A stretch of DNA of 64,000 bases from Cyclaneusma minus (Eukaryota > Ascomycota > Leotiomycetes > Marthamycetales > Marthamycetaceae). The notes below the pieces were generated by a model. It did not search any database. It was given only the letters and a program-made list of their open reading frames with translations, and was not told the DNA's origin. Of this stretch, positions 20,975 through 31,545 are shown in pieces. Numbering within the stretch: the stretch's first letter is position 1; every line of letters begins with the position of its first letter. Where the stretch lies: NCBI GenBank assembly GCA_037179335.1, contig JAKZHN010000056.1, positions 1-64,000 of the forward strand, given 5' to 3'. Made by a program: the position numbers and the translations under genes.

Positions 20975-21913
20975 ATGGCGCCCCGGCTGCCGGCTTTCAG
21001 CTGGGCCCAATTCCCGCCTACCTTCCTCCTCCCCACCGAATTCCTCCCTACCTTCGTACCTACTATTACCAAGCGTGGTGTCCAATATGGCTGGAACACT
21101 GCTCCAAAACGCGGCAAGCCCGGCCGATTCAACCAGCAGACCGCTGGTCTTCCAACCCTCAAACATTCCCCAGCTGCTGCTCTCGCACGCCAAATCCTAC
21201 CGCCGCGGACAGGAGCTCTCGCCATCAAGAAAGGCATGACTGCCCTTTACGACACCGAGACCGGAAAGCGAACAGCCTGCACCGTCCTACAATTCGACCG
21301 AGTACAAGTCGTTCGTCACAAAACCCGCGACAAGAACGGCTATTGGGCGGTCCAGGTCGGCGCCGGCTACAAACGACCCAGCAACGTTACGCGTCCCGAG
21401 CTGGGCTTATTCGCACAAGCAGAAGTCAGCCCCAAGCGATGGTTGGCAGAATTCAAAGTCAAAGGTGCTTCTGGCCTGTTGGGCATTGGCCAGACGATCG
21501 GTCCGGATTGGTTCGTGGAGGGACAGTATGTGGATGCAAGGTCGAACTGCAGGGGTATGGGTTTTGAGGGTGGTATGAAGAGACATGGCTTTGCAGGACA
21601 ACCGGCAAGTCACGGTAACTCGAAGACGCACAGAGCTATGGGATCTGCTGGTCCCTCGCAGGGCAGTGGTTCAAGAGTGCATCCCGGAAAGAAGATGCCG
21701 GGAAATATGGGTGGGCAGCAAGTCACGGTGCAGAATGTGAAGGTGTTGAAGGTGATTCCCGAGGATGGCATTTTGGTGCTGAATGGTTGCATTGCCGGGC
21801 CCAAGGGGAGCATCGTCAAGATTCAAGATGCGCTCAAGAAGCCTTGGCCTGAAAATGCACCGTTGGCTCCTCCAGTCGAGACCTCAAGGGTGCCTCTGGA
21901 GGAAACAGTCTGA
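20975..21913 (+). CDS. MRPL9: mitochondrial large-subunit ribosomal protein uL3m
   Basis: A single-exon gene of 312 codons encodes a ribosomal protein L3 homologue. The core (KKGMTALYDTETGKRT, FQVRHKT-like strand, MKRHGFAGQPASHGNSKTHR, GSGSRVHPGKKMPGNMGG, QNVKVLKV) is the uL3 signature, including the loop that reaches toward the peptidyl-transferase centre. The extra N-terminal ~80 residues, rich in Arg, Pro and hydroxylated residues, fit a mitochondrial targeting and organelle-specific extension, so I assign the mitochondrial ribosome rather than the cytosolic one. The gene is convergent with COA1, only 89 bp apart. Confidence 0.95.
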   Translation: MAPRLPAFSWAQFPPTFLLPTEFLPTFVPTITKRGVQYGWNTAPKRGKPGRFNQQTAGLPTLKHSPAAALARQILPPRTGALAIKKGMTALYDTETGKRTACTVLQFDRVQVVRHKTRDKNGYWAVQVGAGYKRPSNVTRPELGLFAQAEVSPKRWLAEFKVKGASGLLGIGQTIGPDWFVEGQYVDARSNCRGMGFEGGMKRHGFAGQPASHGNSKTHRAMGSAGPSQGSGSRVHPGKKMPGNMGGQQVTVQNVKVLKVIPEDGILVLNGCIAGPKGSIVKIQDALKKPWPENAPLAPPVETSRVPLEETV

Positions 21914-22002
21914 TACCACTGTCATAATATATTTGTACAATACCCATCCCCAACACCTCACAAATGACTCCTTTACCATGCATTTTTGTTCTCCATAGTG
22001 CC

Positions 22003-22728
22003 TTAAGATGACGTTGTAGGGGGAGCGTACAATCCCCTTCCCTGCTGCTTAGGCTCATCATCAATCTCAAGAGCCTGGAACGGATCATTCCCCTCCAGCA
22101 AATCAACCTTCTCCTCTTTCCCATCCTCCCTCGTAGTCAAACTCCATTCAGTAGTCTCCCATAGGCCGTTCCTGCCCTGTCTAAAACTCCTGAAGGCCAT
22201 GGTACCACTCCTCTTAGTACCCTTAACCTCAAAGTGAATATTGATCCTTCCGTGCAATTGGTTCATCTCGCCCCAAATCCACGGCATCTGGTGCGCGAAA
22301 TAGATATCATCGCCGAGGATTTCGCGCGCTTTGGGCGACGTGCGTAATGCGTACAAAGCCGAGGAGACGACCGACGAAGAACCTTTTTGGTAGTTGAAGA
22401 TAGCGAGCGTAGACGAGACCAGGATGGCGATGAAGATGGGTGCAGTGCGCAACCAGCGCCAGCCGCCTGCATTAACATCTGCAAAAAGCGTATAAGTAAA
22501 TGCCAAAAGAGGGTCGTAGAGTGACAGAGAATGGCGCATACCTGGGAGCTCGCGGTCAGGCCGGCGTTCCATCAGCGGACCGGAACCAGCCTTGGGCGCA
22601 GCGACCAGACCTCTTCGCTGGACGAGCGAGCGGCCATTGAGCGGCCTGTAGGCGGGCAGGCCTCTGGGCAGTAGATTTCGTGGAATCATGGTGGGTGTGA
22701 AGCGTGCTGTGACTGCGTTGGCAGACAT
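22003..22728 (-). CDS. COA1: cytochrome c oxidase assembly factor COA1
   Basis: The predicted 220-residue protein has an Arg-rich N-terminal presequence (IPRNLLPRG, SLVQRRG), one membrane segment (APIFIAILVSSTLAIFNYQ) and a soluble domain of the Tim21/COA1 type ending in a short acidic tail. COA1 proteins sit in the mitochondrial inner membrane and help mature Cox1 during complex IV assembly. There are two exons, 22542-22728 and 22003-22478, with one 63-bp intron (GTATGC...CAG) that restores ELP-DVNAGGWRW. The longer open frame that reads through the intron and extends upstream to 23031 is not coding. A short divergent promoter (157 bp) is shared with the membrane-protein gene at 22886. Confidence 0.88.
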   Translation of the reverse strand: MSANAVTARFTPTMIPRNLLPRGLPAYRPLNGRSLVQRRGLVAAPKAGSGPLMERRPDRELPGMRHSLSLYDPLLAFTYTLFADVNAGGWRWLRTAPIFIAILVSSTLAIFNYQKGSSSVVSSALYALRTSPKAREILGDDIYFAHQMPWIWGEMNQLHGRINIHFEVKGTKRSGTMAFRSFRQGRNGLWETTEWSLTTREDGKEEKVDLLEGNDPFQALEIDDEPKQQGRGLYAPPTTSS

Positions 22729-22885
22729 GCTGGCAACGAGGTGGGTTGCGGGAAACTTTTTTGGTTGATTCGACGTGATGTTACAGTATCGACGAGCAAC
22801 AGCCCACCTTCTAAGCGACAACGCCGAGCTTGAAGCTTGAAGCCCAAAACACCAAACAGCGATTCTAAACTGCAAACTTCGAACC

Positions 22886-23579
22886 ATGGAGTCTGCCACA
22901 GCGCGCCTGCGCAAGCCCTTCCAATACCCAGGCGACGACGATTCCGACGACTCGCTCCCCGAAGCTCTCGACGAAGAAGGTATCTTAAGCTCCCATACTC
23001 CATACACTCCGAATAATTGCAAATATCCCAAATAACCAGGAATATTCCCAATCCCCGTGATTAGGAATATTACTACCTCAACATCGAATCCTCACTAACA
23101 AATCCCCAGAACAAGAATCCCTAATCCGCACCCTCTCCACCCGCAACACCACCACCAACACCCTCTACACTCACCTCTTCCTCGCCTGCCCCCTTCTCTC
23201 CGCGCTCATCTACCTCCCCTCCCTATTCTCCCCCTCCCGCTCCTCCACTTTGCTGGCTCTCCTCAGTCTCACCTCTCTCCTCTCTACCGCCTATCTACTC
23301 TACACTCTACCACCGGGAGAAACCGGCCTTGCCTTTCTCGATACGAGCACCAAAGTCTCGCAAGCCGAGCATCCACCACTCCGCCGCTATCTGCCATATC
23401 TCAACTTAGTGTTGTCGGGATTGCTGTTTCTGCGTCTACTAGTTGTGCAAAACGAGGAGATTACACTGGCGCTGCTGCCGGGTACGGTGTATGGTTTTGT
23501 GCTGGTGGTGAAGAAGGTCATGGGGAGTGTGGACGTTGGGGAGTTGGAGAATTTGAAGTACGGCTACAAGGGCGCTTGA
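22886..23579 (+). CDS. small multi-pass membrane protein, function unknown
   Basis: Two exons (22886-22979, 23110-23579) encode 187 residues. The N terminus is soluble and acidic (PGDDDSDDSLPEALDEE). It is followed by hydrophobic segments HLFLACPLLSALIYLPSLF and LLALLSLTSLLSTAYLLY, a loop with GLAFLDTSTKVSQAEHPPLRR, then a second pair (YLNLVLSGLLFLRLLVV and LALLPGTVYGFVLVV) and a short polar tail. Four membrane segments in two hairpins is my reading. I believe similar small proteins are widespread in ascomycetes, but I cannot name a function. The intron contains an inverted repeat around 23039-23072 (AATATTCCCAATC facing GATTAGGAATATT). Confidence 0.8.
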
Positions 23580-24499
23580 ATCAAGGATCAATGGGCAAAG
23601 GAGTATCAGTGGGCAAATACAGGTTATCTAGAGCCAGACTGCACTAGGCTGGCGTTTTGTCCGGATAGGAAGATTAAGATACCCCCAGGAGTCTAAAAAC
23701 AAGCGTTCACAAATCGCTCTTACAATCTACACAAATCGCTCTCAATCAACCATTCGAATCCATCCAAGACTCATCTTCAAGTCCCAGCTCAAGGCCAAGC
23801 AACTTAATGAAAAGAAAGAGATAAAAGATCCAAGAAGGAGTAATTGGGAATCAAAAATTGCGCCAGGCGGAGACTCCGAAGAGGGTCCTATATTGAACCA
23901 CGCCGCGCTGTGCAATGCAGGTCGTTCAATATGATCCAGGCCCATGTTGAGCGGCCCAGATCCCGACAAGGTAAGTATGAGAAAGAAAAAGAAAAGAAGA
24001 GGAAAGAGGAGGGAGCTCAGAGGCTTTTTGTGCTCGAGCAGGTGGGCGCTTCGCTCGCTTGTTCTTAGCGCGGAAAGGGATAGGGAATTGTTTGCCGAGT
24101 GCTTGAGTGCTTGATGGGATACGGAAGATGCTGGATAGGGTGCCCCCTTTTCGTAAGGCTTCTCGTTACTAAACCGGGGTCGGGACAACAGAGTCGTGTC
24201 ATGCCGCCTAAACCACAGCTCCTTGAATTCTCCTTAGTCTGGAAATTGATGCAAATTCGTCATCAATTCAAGTATATCAGTCACTACTATTTACCATCAT
24301 CGAACACTGCTCTACCACTGCGCCCTCAACCCCGCACTCTCTGCTTCACATACGACTACCCCTTTTCCACCCACTCGCTTTCTCCAAGAATCTCAGCGCA
24401 ACCCCTGGGGTATTCGATGCTAAAAATCACCGGAATCTGGAAATGCGGGCAGCTCTCAATAGAAACTAAAACACTGCTCAAAAACGCATCTCCTCCTTT
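23580..24499. other. intergenic between convergent genes
   Basis: This presumably holds the 3' UTRs of the membrane-protein gene and of PHO81. A 148-codon open frame on the minus strand (23742-24188) has no recognisable domain and a low-complexity Leu/Phe/Ser composition; I do not call it a gene. Confidence 0.5.
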
Positions 24500-27400
24500 C
24501 TACATATCGATGCTCTCATTAAAGTGCAAAACACCGCTCGACCTCAGCATGCCATCGATCCCCTCAGGAAGTCTCAGAGCATCCTGTTCCGTCCCTGCAG
24601 CTTTGTCCGTCACCAGCACCAACCCCTGGGATTTGATCGCTTCCACCAGCGCCGGTACCATGTCCTGCAAATTACGAGTCAGCAAACACCATCCATACGT
24701 TCCAAATTCTCCAAGTATCACAAAATAGAGCCAAACTCACCAGAAGTCTCGAGCAGCAAATCAGCCCCATGAAGTTGTTGCTCTGCGCAATGCGCACTGC
24801 CTCCTTAATCGACATAGTCCGTCTCCCACTAATCTCCACAGCACCCGACTGTTCCTCCGCCGCCTCGCGACCCAGATCGTTCGATAAGAAGACGGGGAAG
24901 TTGGGCTGCTTCCAGTTAAGCGCTGTGCAGACGATGGAATTGTACGAGCTGAAGACTACGGAGCGCATGACGCCTGGAGACGTCTCGCGTAGGTGGCGTG
25001 CGTGGTCGAATACTTTGGTTAGTACGGCGTCCACGAAGGAATTGATGTTGATGGTGGGGCCCAGGCGGAGTTCGCGCTCTTCTTCGGCTGAGGGGTAGAG
25101 GATGTGGAGATCTACGTTCATGCCTTGGGGTAGGTGGGCGAGTGCGTCCTCGAGGCTGATGGCTGTATTTGCCAGCACTTGGTGGACTTGGGTAATTTTG
25201 TCGGAGGATAGATTGCGTAGGGCTGCAAGCGCATCGGCGTTGTTTGCAAGCATGCTTCCGGCTCGCACGAATTGTTCGTATGTGAGGCGGCTGACTTTGA
25301 GCTCGATGTCCATGTAGTCAATGGTCCATCGTGGCCAAAGAACTGGGATACCGTCGCAGGTATGCTGTACATACAGCTGGACATAATCCCCGGATAAACT
25401 TGACCCAGTGATCATCGCGCCCGGGGCGTGGTCAAATTGACTCGTCGCCTTCCAGTAAGTATCGAAGTCGGTAATCTCCAGAGGCTTCCCCTGGAATGGT
25501 TTGATGACTTGGAAATTGAACGTGATCTGCCCGATCGCCCTGAGACGCGGGTCGAAGAGTGGGAGGGAGCAGTGTCCAGAACTGCTCATCAGGGCTCTGA
25601 AAGTGCTGGGCAGCGCTACGGTCTTTGCAATAACCTTTGCGCCGTAAGTCGGGAAAATGTCAAAGTCGATGGAAAAAGAATCTAGGTTGTCGATCTGAAA
25701 CGAAACAAGCCGGGTATCTTCCTGGAACGGTAGCAATATGTTCTTGGGTATTAAATCAGAGAGCTTAGAAGAGATCGTGAGGCGGGCCGCTGGGTACTTG
25801 CTGTCATGGAAGAACACCATGGCCGGCTCAGCAGCGTTCTCGAAGCTGATTTGGATAAAAGCCTTGGTTTCGAGAAAGTTGTGCCCATAGCGACGCAATG
25901 GGATGATGGGCGGTGGCAAAGAGAGATCGGGGATTCCATCCGCATCCATGGTCATCGGCGCAGGAGCTTGACTTGCAAGTCCTGGAGCAAGAGTAGGTGT
26001 CTGCCCGGATCTTACAGTAGAGCGACCTGAATGGAAGTTGGAGATGGAGGAAAACAGCCGCATACATTCAAGATGACCCTCCCACGCCGCATAGTACAGC
26101 GCAGAGAGGTTCTTCTCATCCAGAATAGTAGCTTGGACTCCAACGTCCAAAAGGGTGCGCATGCAGGGAACATTGCCCTCACTTGCCGCATGGAATAGCG
26201 GTGTCCAACCATAGAGCTTGTCAATTTGATCAAGATCAGCCCCGTGATCTTTGAGGAGAAGTAGTATCTCTGGGGTCTGACCAGATCGAGCTACCAAATG
26301 CTGTGGATACAGGCCTTCTGCATCTGGCAATATTCTGGCGCCATGCTTCAAGAGCAACTCAACGATGCGGATGGAGCCATGCTCGCAAGCCAGATTCAGG
26401 GGGATATGACCTTGCTCGGAGATCGGATCAATGCAAGCGGAGTGCGCCAGCAATCTCTCGACACACTCGAGGTGCTTGTGGGTGATGGCGTGGATTAATG
26501 GTGTGTAATTGTCATGATCAATCAGATCTATCGTGGAATGGTCCGCTGCAAAATTTGTCAGTCTAGAAAGCACCAGCGTGTGGAGTACATGATTTACCTT
26601 TGAGTAAAGCTTCCATCATGTCCAACCTCCCGTGCATACAAGCATAATGCAGCGGTGTCCTTCCGTACACATCCGTCCTGCTAACGGCAACTCCTTTAGC
26701 CAAACCGGTCTGTAGGACAAATCCGTTACCATAGATAGTTGCTTGGTGGAGGCAGTTGCGCTCGTTGATATCGTCCTCGGAATGAATGTCAACGAGTCCG
26801 GTATCCAGAAGCAGTTGGAGGGATGCTTGTGGAGCCTCATATATGGCACCCAGGAAAGTCCTCGTAATGCGTTCCATCACTCCAGATTCTCTAGCGCCAG
26901 CGACATCGGTGCCGGTAGTCATTCGAGATAGGAGATCCCGCAGAGCATCTTGATTACCTGACAAAACTGCCTCGAGTAGGAGAGTATCGGCGTCGCCTTC
27001 ATCTGTGCCCAAGAGATGTTGACTGCTGACAATGTGCTCCTGGTCTCTGCCAAAGGTGACATTGTCACCCTCCGACCATGCGCCAAGCTCCTGGAGACTT
27101 GTGGTAGCCTGATCGGATAGTTCGCTGATGACAGTTGCGTTGAAGAACGGCGCAACTTCGACAGCACGCGAAAGGTAGAGCTCTTTTGTCTTAGACTTTG
27201 AAGTCTTGTCCCACTTCTTAAGGATCTTGGAGAAAGCAGTGCCGTTAATCTCCACGAACTGCTGAAGCTTATTCAAGTCATTGCCGAATTGCTGGAAGCC
27301 TTCTTCCAAGGTTGTAAATTTGGCCGAGCGTCTCGAAGAGCTTTGATTCCGGGATTGAAGTACTTTCTTCTTGTCCAACAAAGTTTTCAGACGGATCTTG

Positions 27401-27900
27401 AGCTAACCGGACGTCAGCCTCTCGTCCAACATAGCCTAACAGTGATCAGGTGAGTTAAAGACGGCACGTACTTCAGCTTCTTTCTGTAGATAAAATGCAT
27501 TGACTTTTTCCAACTCCCGCTCCTAATTATCTGTGAGTAAGCGGAGAGATATGGATAGGGGACCAATCCACGCACAATCTGGAAGAAAAACTTGGCCTTA
27601 TTTCCTTGAAGAGCGGCTTGCGAATCGAGAACTGGGATCGGCTGGTGGCTATCATTTTGCGCAGGCAGCGTGGGTGTCGCAGAGAGTTTCTTGATGAGCT
27701 ATTATATACACTGGTTATTATGACATCCCAAGTAGTAGTAGAACGGTGGCATGCGGCTTACCTTCTTCAGAGCCTTGTAGTTGACGAAGCTTGCGGCATA
27801 CTCGGGGACCTCGAGCTGCCTCTTCTGGATCTGCTTGCCGAACTTCCTGGCAACCATCAGTTGTTAGGTATATGAATATCTAGTTACAGGTGCCTCACAT
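24500..27900 (-). CDS. PHO81: SPX-ankyrin-GDPD-like phosphate regulator (PHO81/NUC-2)
   Basis: It is the fungal phosphate-starvation sensor: it senses inositol pyrophosphates through SPX and inhibits the Pho80-Pho85 type cyclin-CDK. Exons in transcription order: 27899-27900, 27762-27846, 27576-27698, 27472-27522, 26598-27402, 24741-26545, 24500-24664, giving about 1011 residues (N. crassa NUC-2 is of similar size). The SPX domain starts MKFGKQIQKRQ and carries YAASFVNYKALKKLIKKL and the LKIRLKTLLDKKK helix. Ankyrin repeats run from about residue 300 to 520 (TPLHYACMHGR, TPLIHAITHKHLECVERLL, TPLFHAASEGN). The C-terminal third is a GDPD-like domain ending NESIDM; the usual catalytic His/Glu pairs are not obvious, so it is probably regulatory. 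The ATG appears split between the first two exons; an unspliced in-frame ATG at 27857 would give a start MVARKFGKQ instead. Confidence 0.93.
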
Positions 27901-28744
27901 CTTGAAAGGCACGCGGCCGTGGAGCCCTTATTTGCGATCAAGGCGGGGAGGGTACACGAGTAGGTCTTGATGAACAGGCTCGTCTGGCGTTCTCAATTGC
28001 GATAGGACATGATGGAAATGGCGGTTAGGGTTCGGCGCACCACGTCACTTTCGACACGTCGTCCGCTGGCAAAAGATTCTTTGGTATCGGGGTCTTCGCT
28101 GCAGAGTTCGAACGTCTTGTCGGTTCTTTCAGGTGCTACTTCGTAGTGACGGTAGGATATACCCCTAGTTTGTTTGCTCTGGAATAGTCGCATATGCCTT
28201 GATCGCTGGCAGGTGGTTCCGGGGGAGGCACAGGCTGCTGGTGAGTCCTGGTTGGTTTTTTTTAAACTGGGTGGTGGTGTCTTCGGAGGGGTAGCTGTCG
28301 AGGTGGAATCTCGGGATGGCGGGGACTGTGCTACTCGGCTTGCCTGCTGCTGGCAGCCTAGATCCCGATCGACACGTGGTGGGAAAAGTTAGACCTTTTG
28401 AGGCATGGGGCAATCGAAGAGACAGCGAATTTTCTAGATTTTCTCGAGGCTGAGGGGTCGATATTCACTTCAGCATGCTTGACGAAGTTGGCAAGTCCGT
28501 CGAACATGAACGATGTGTAGGACAAATTCCGGCACCTGCTAGCTCTGACTCGCCGGCCAATGACAGTCGGATTTGGAAACACATGTGAAGCTCAAACGCA
28601 AGACCTCAACCAGAGCTCCTGCTGCAAGGCTGGAATTTATCGCCAACTAGCCCAACAGCAATTTGTCTTTACGTTTTCTCATGTACCACATAGTCATCAT
28701 TCATTTCTTATATCCGTGTCTCCTATACCCCTTCCAATCTCCCC
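27901..28744. other. upstream region of PHO81
   Basis: No supportable gene was found; open frames here are short and unrelated to known proteins. It should contain the 5' UTR and promoter of PHO81 and the 3' end of the carboxylesterase transcript is just beyond its right edge. Confidence 0.5.
28373..28378. promoter_or_regulatory. CACGTG box, candidate NUC-1/Pho4 site
   Basis: ACACGTGGT lies about 470 bp upstream of the PHO81 start. CACGTG is the core bound by the bHLH phosphate regulators Pho4 and NUC-1. A single hexamer is weak evidence by itself; the location upstream of the pathway's own regulator is what makes it worth noting. Confidence 0.3.
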
Positions 28745-30827
28745 CTAAACACCCAAATACGGTAGCAACAACTGACACTGTCTCTGGTCCGGCAGCCTAG
28801 TATATCCCGGCCCCGGATACTGCAACTTCGCCACCATCTGATCGTAACTCGCAAACTGCGGCCACTGCCAAGTCCCAAAGAAATCAATCGTAGTATTATA
28901 ACCTCTCGCCAAAAGATACTTCATATCAACATTCGGATTCCCCGTCCTCGCAAACGAGGCCCACATGTCCTAGGAGTACGGCATTCGTATAGTACACATC
29001 TTCCGGTGAGCGAATAGGCTGACCAAAGAGATAGTATGTGCCAAAGACTTCGTACAGATCGGCCGAGTGGCAACGATAGTAGGGCGTTTTGGGCTGGCCA
29101 ACTGGGAATGAACACAGCTTGTAGAAATCGTAATAGGAGAGAGCGTAACCTCGTTGGTGCTCGTATATCCACATGCTCTCGAAAGAACTGGATGCTGCGC
29201 CCACTGCTGCCAACTGCGCGCCGGCGCAGGTGAGAAGTGTGTCGGTACCCACAACGACACTTACGTTGTAGGCATTGGTGTATGTAGAGCTTCCGTTGGT
29301 TACTGTGTCATTGGTGACAAGGTAGAGATTCGAGGCTATTATTGTATCAGCCTCCGCCTGTTGAAGCTGGCCTATCTCCACGAGCGTTTGCATGTTGGAT
29401 GTAAAATTCGTCCCGTCTGGAGAAAATGCTGTCCCCAACAGAGATTGGCCTTCTTCGGGCATAAAACCCGACATAAAATTGACCTTGTTGACACTGGTCC
29501 TTCCTTTGGCTAGTTGGGCAATAGAGTAGTCGAATAGGTAGATTCCGTCGACTGCGGTTGGCCACGTTGGGAGGCGAGCGGATATCTCCAGAAGGGTATC
29601 AGCCGAAAGGTCCTGCAAGCAAGCAAGCCTGGGCGTGCCGGTACTATTCGTGCCGTTGCAGTGCTGCTGTATATATGGCGAAACGTTGGCAGCGATGACT
29701 GACGCGGGTTCGTATTGGCCCTTTCCACCAGACTGGACAATCGCACCTCCAAAACGCCCAGCAGCTTTGGGCGAAGCCACGAGATCTGTGACACTGAAGC
29801 CTCCCGCGCTTTGGCCAAATATTGTGACGTTATTTGGGTCCCCGCCGAATCCTCTGACGTACTTTTGGATCCAGTTCAAAGCCTCAATCTTGTCTGACAC
29901 GGCCATGTTCCCAGGTACGACGCTGTCGTTGAGACTCATGTAACCAAAGATATTGAGACGATAGTTGATGGTCACCACAACGACATCTCCACGGCTCGCA
30001 AGACTTGCTCCGTCAAAAGTGGAGTCTGATCCCGTGCCTGATGTTTGACCTCCCCCATGCATCCAAAACATGACGGGCTTGAGAGGGGCCGTTGAGTTGG
30101 TCGAGCTGCCTGGGATAGAAGTCGTAAAGACATTCAGATATAAGCAATCCTCGCTGTTGCCCCACGGATTTAGACCTGTCCAGTTTCCAGCAAAAGCACC
30201 GTATTGCAGACACGCGCTGCCATATTTGGTTGCATCCACGTACGATCCGCTCCATGGCTGAGCATATGCAAAACGGAGGTTTCCTGTCGGTGGTTGAGCA
30301 TATGGAATACCGAGATACCGAAGGGCCATATGATCGCGGAGCCCCTGGAATGTGGTTCCATTGACCGTTGTGCTTACTCGTGGATACACTGAGTAGTCAG
30401 TGTAAACTTGAGTTGGCAATGGAGCGCTGTTGGTGCAGAGGAAGGGGAATGTAGTGGCGTTTCTACTCAAGTTTGTTGAGGGCAGGCCGGTCCAAGTCAC
30501 CGGCCGGGATGAGCCGCAGCTGGACCAAAGAGCCTGGCCGATTTCGATATTTCCAAGATATTGTTGGTAGGTGAATTGGCTGTAGAAGCTGCTAAACTGA
30601 GTGCAGTTCAACAAAGTCTCGTTGTAGGTCGAGCATGTTGCGTTCGCCTGTTGATAGCTGGCTGGCTCAGGGAAGAACAGAGCACTTGGAGTGTTGACAT
30701 GATTTGTCCAATTACTGTCGTTTTGATAGAACACTGTCAAGGCGGGCGTTGAATTCGAGGATGACGGTGCCGCTCCAACAATACCACTGAGCACGGCACT
30801 CAGGAGAGCACACCAACCAAGAAACAT
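28745..30827 (-). CDS. secreted type-B carboxylesterase, apparent frameshift near C terminus
   Basis: It is an alpha/beta-hydrolase of the carboxylesterase type B (cholinesterase-like) family. From the ATG at 30827 the protein starts with a signal peptide (MFLGWCALLSAVLSGIVGAA). It then carries several N-x-S/T glycosylation sites, the EDCLYLNVF signature, the oxyanion HGGG at residues 257-260, the nucleophile elbow GQSAGG with Ser340, and a likely catalytic His in RCHSADLYEVFG. The frame is open for about 619 residues, but at 28969-28970 one extra G (minus strand, CTAGGAC) throws it out. Removing it would rejoin the expected family C terminus (DMWASFARTGNPN...), which is open in the other frame down to the TAG at 28745. 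So either the assembly has a one-base error or the gene has lost its last 75 residues. The frame also extends upstream to 31067 but that part lacks esterase similarity. Confidence 0.85.
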
Positions 30828-31545
30828 GTTTTTAGGTTTGATTTTGAAGTAAAAGCAGTAATAACAATGAGCACAGCAAAAGAGGACGGGGAACATGAAA
30901 TACCAGAAAATAAAAAGCTTGCCTACAAAGCCCATCCACAACGTGACAGCGTGCAGAAGCCCAGCATCTCGGGACGTTGCCACATGCCACGGCAACTTTC
31001 TGAGGCAGATAATAGTGCTTGGAAATATTCGACTTGGGAATAGCTTACAATCCGAAGTGATAAACAATTCGCCTTCTGTATATGGCGGGGTAACCCCGCG
31101 ATTCCCCCCGCGGGGACGAGTGATCAGGAAACGGAAAAGAAGGGCAAAGAGAAAGTCATGCCCGAAGAATCCAGATGTCTCTTGAGGAACACCGTCCGGG
31201 AAATACCCAAAACAGCTGCATTTCTTCCTCTTGGTCCGATGGGATGCAAAGCCATCTCTTGCAGTTCCGTACCTCCTTGACTTGTGCTCAGTCTTTGAGA
31301 TGTATTTTTAAACACAGCTTGATGGATGGAATAAAGTGGCGCCATGAACGAAAGTTTTCGCAAGATTGCTTACAAGAGACATCCACAAGATCTTTGCAAA
31401 CTCCCCAGGAGCCTGATCCAAAAATGCAAGGATTTCAAGTACCCGCATATTTGGAGTAATATCCGACGGATAAATAACTGCCGAATGTCGCAGCTGCTTG
31501 TCATAGGCGCAGTAGCACCTCAACCCCCCCAAGTAATCTTCTTTC
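30828..31545. other. upstream region of the carboxylesterase
   Basis: No gene is supportable here. The notable element is the GC-rich pair of palindromes at 31085-31115. The right part holds the 3' side of the PPC decarboxylase gene. Confidence 0.5.
31085..31115. promoter_or_regulatory. paired GC palindromes, candidate CreA/CRE-1 sites
   Basis: Within 31 bases there is GCGGGG-TAA-CCCCGC, a perfect 6-bp stem, and then CCCCGCGGGG, a perfect 10-bp palindrome. Together these give four matches to the CreA consensus SYGGRG, two on each strand, 260-290 bp upstream of the esterase ATG. Carbon-catabolite control of a secreted hydrolase would make sense, but binding is inferred only. Confidence 0.4.

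Noticed and set aside
22729..23031. N-terminal extension of the COA1 open frame
   Set aside because: It overlaps the first exon of the divergent gene, has no family similarity, and the spliced start at 22728 gives a normal presequence.
30828..31067. 80-codon N-terminal extension of the esterase frame
   Set aside because: It would bury the clear signal peptide that starts at 30827 and contains no esterase similarity.
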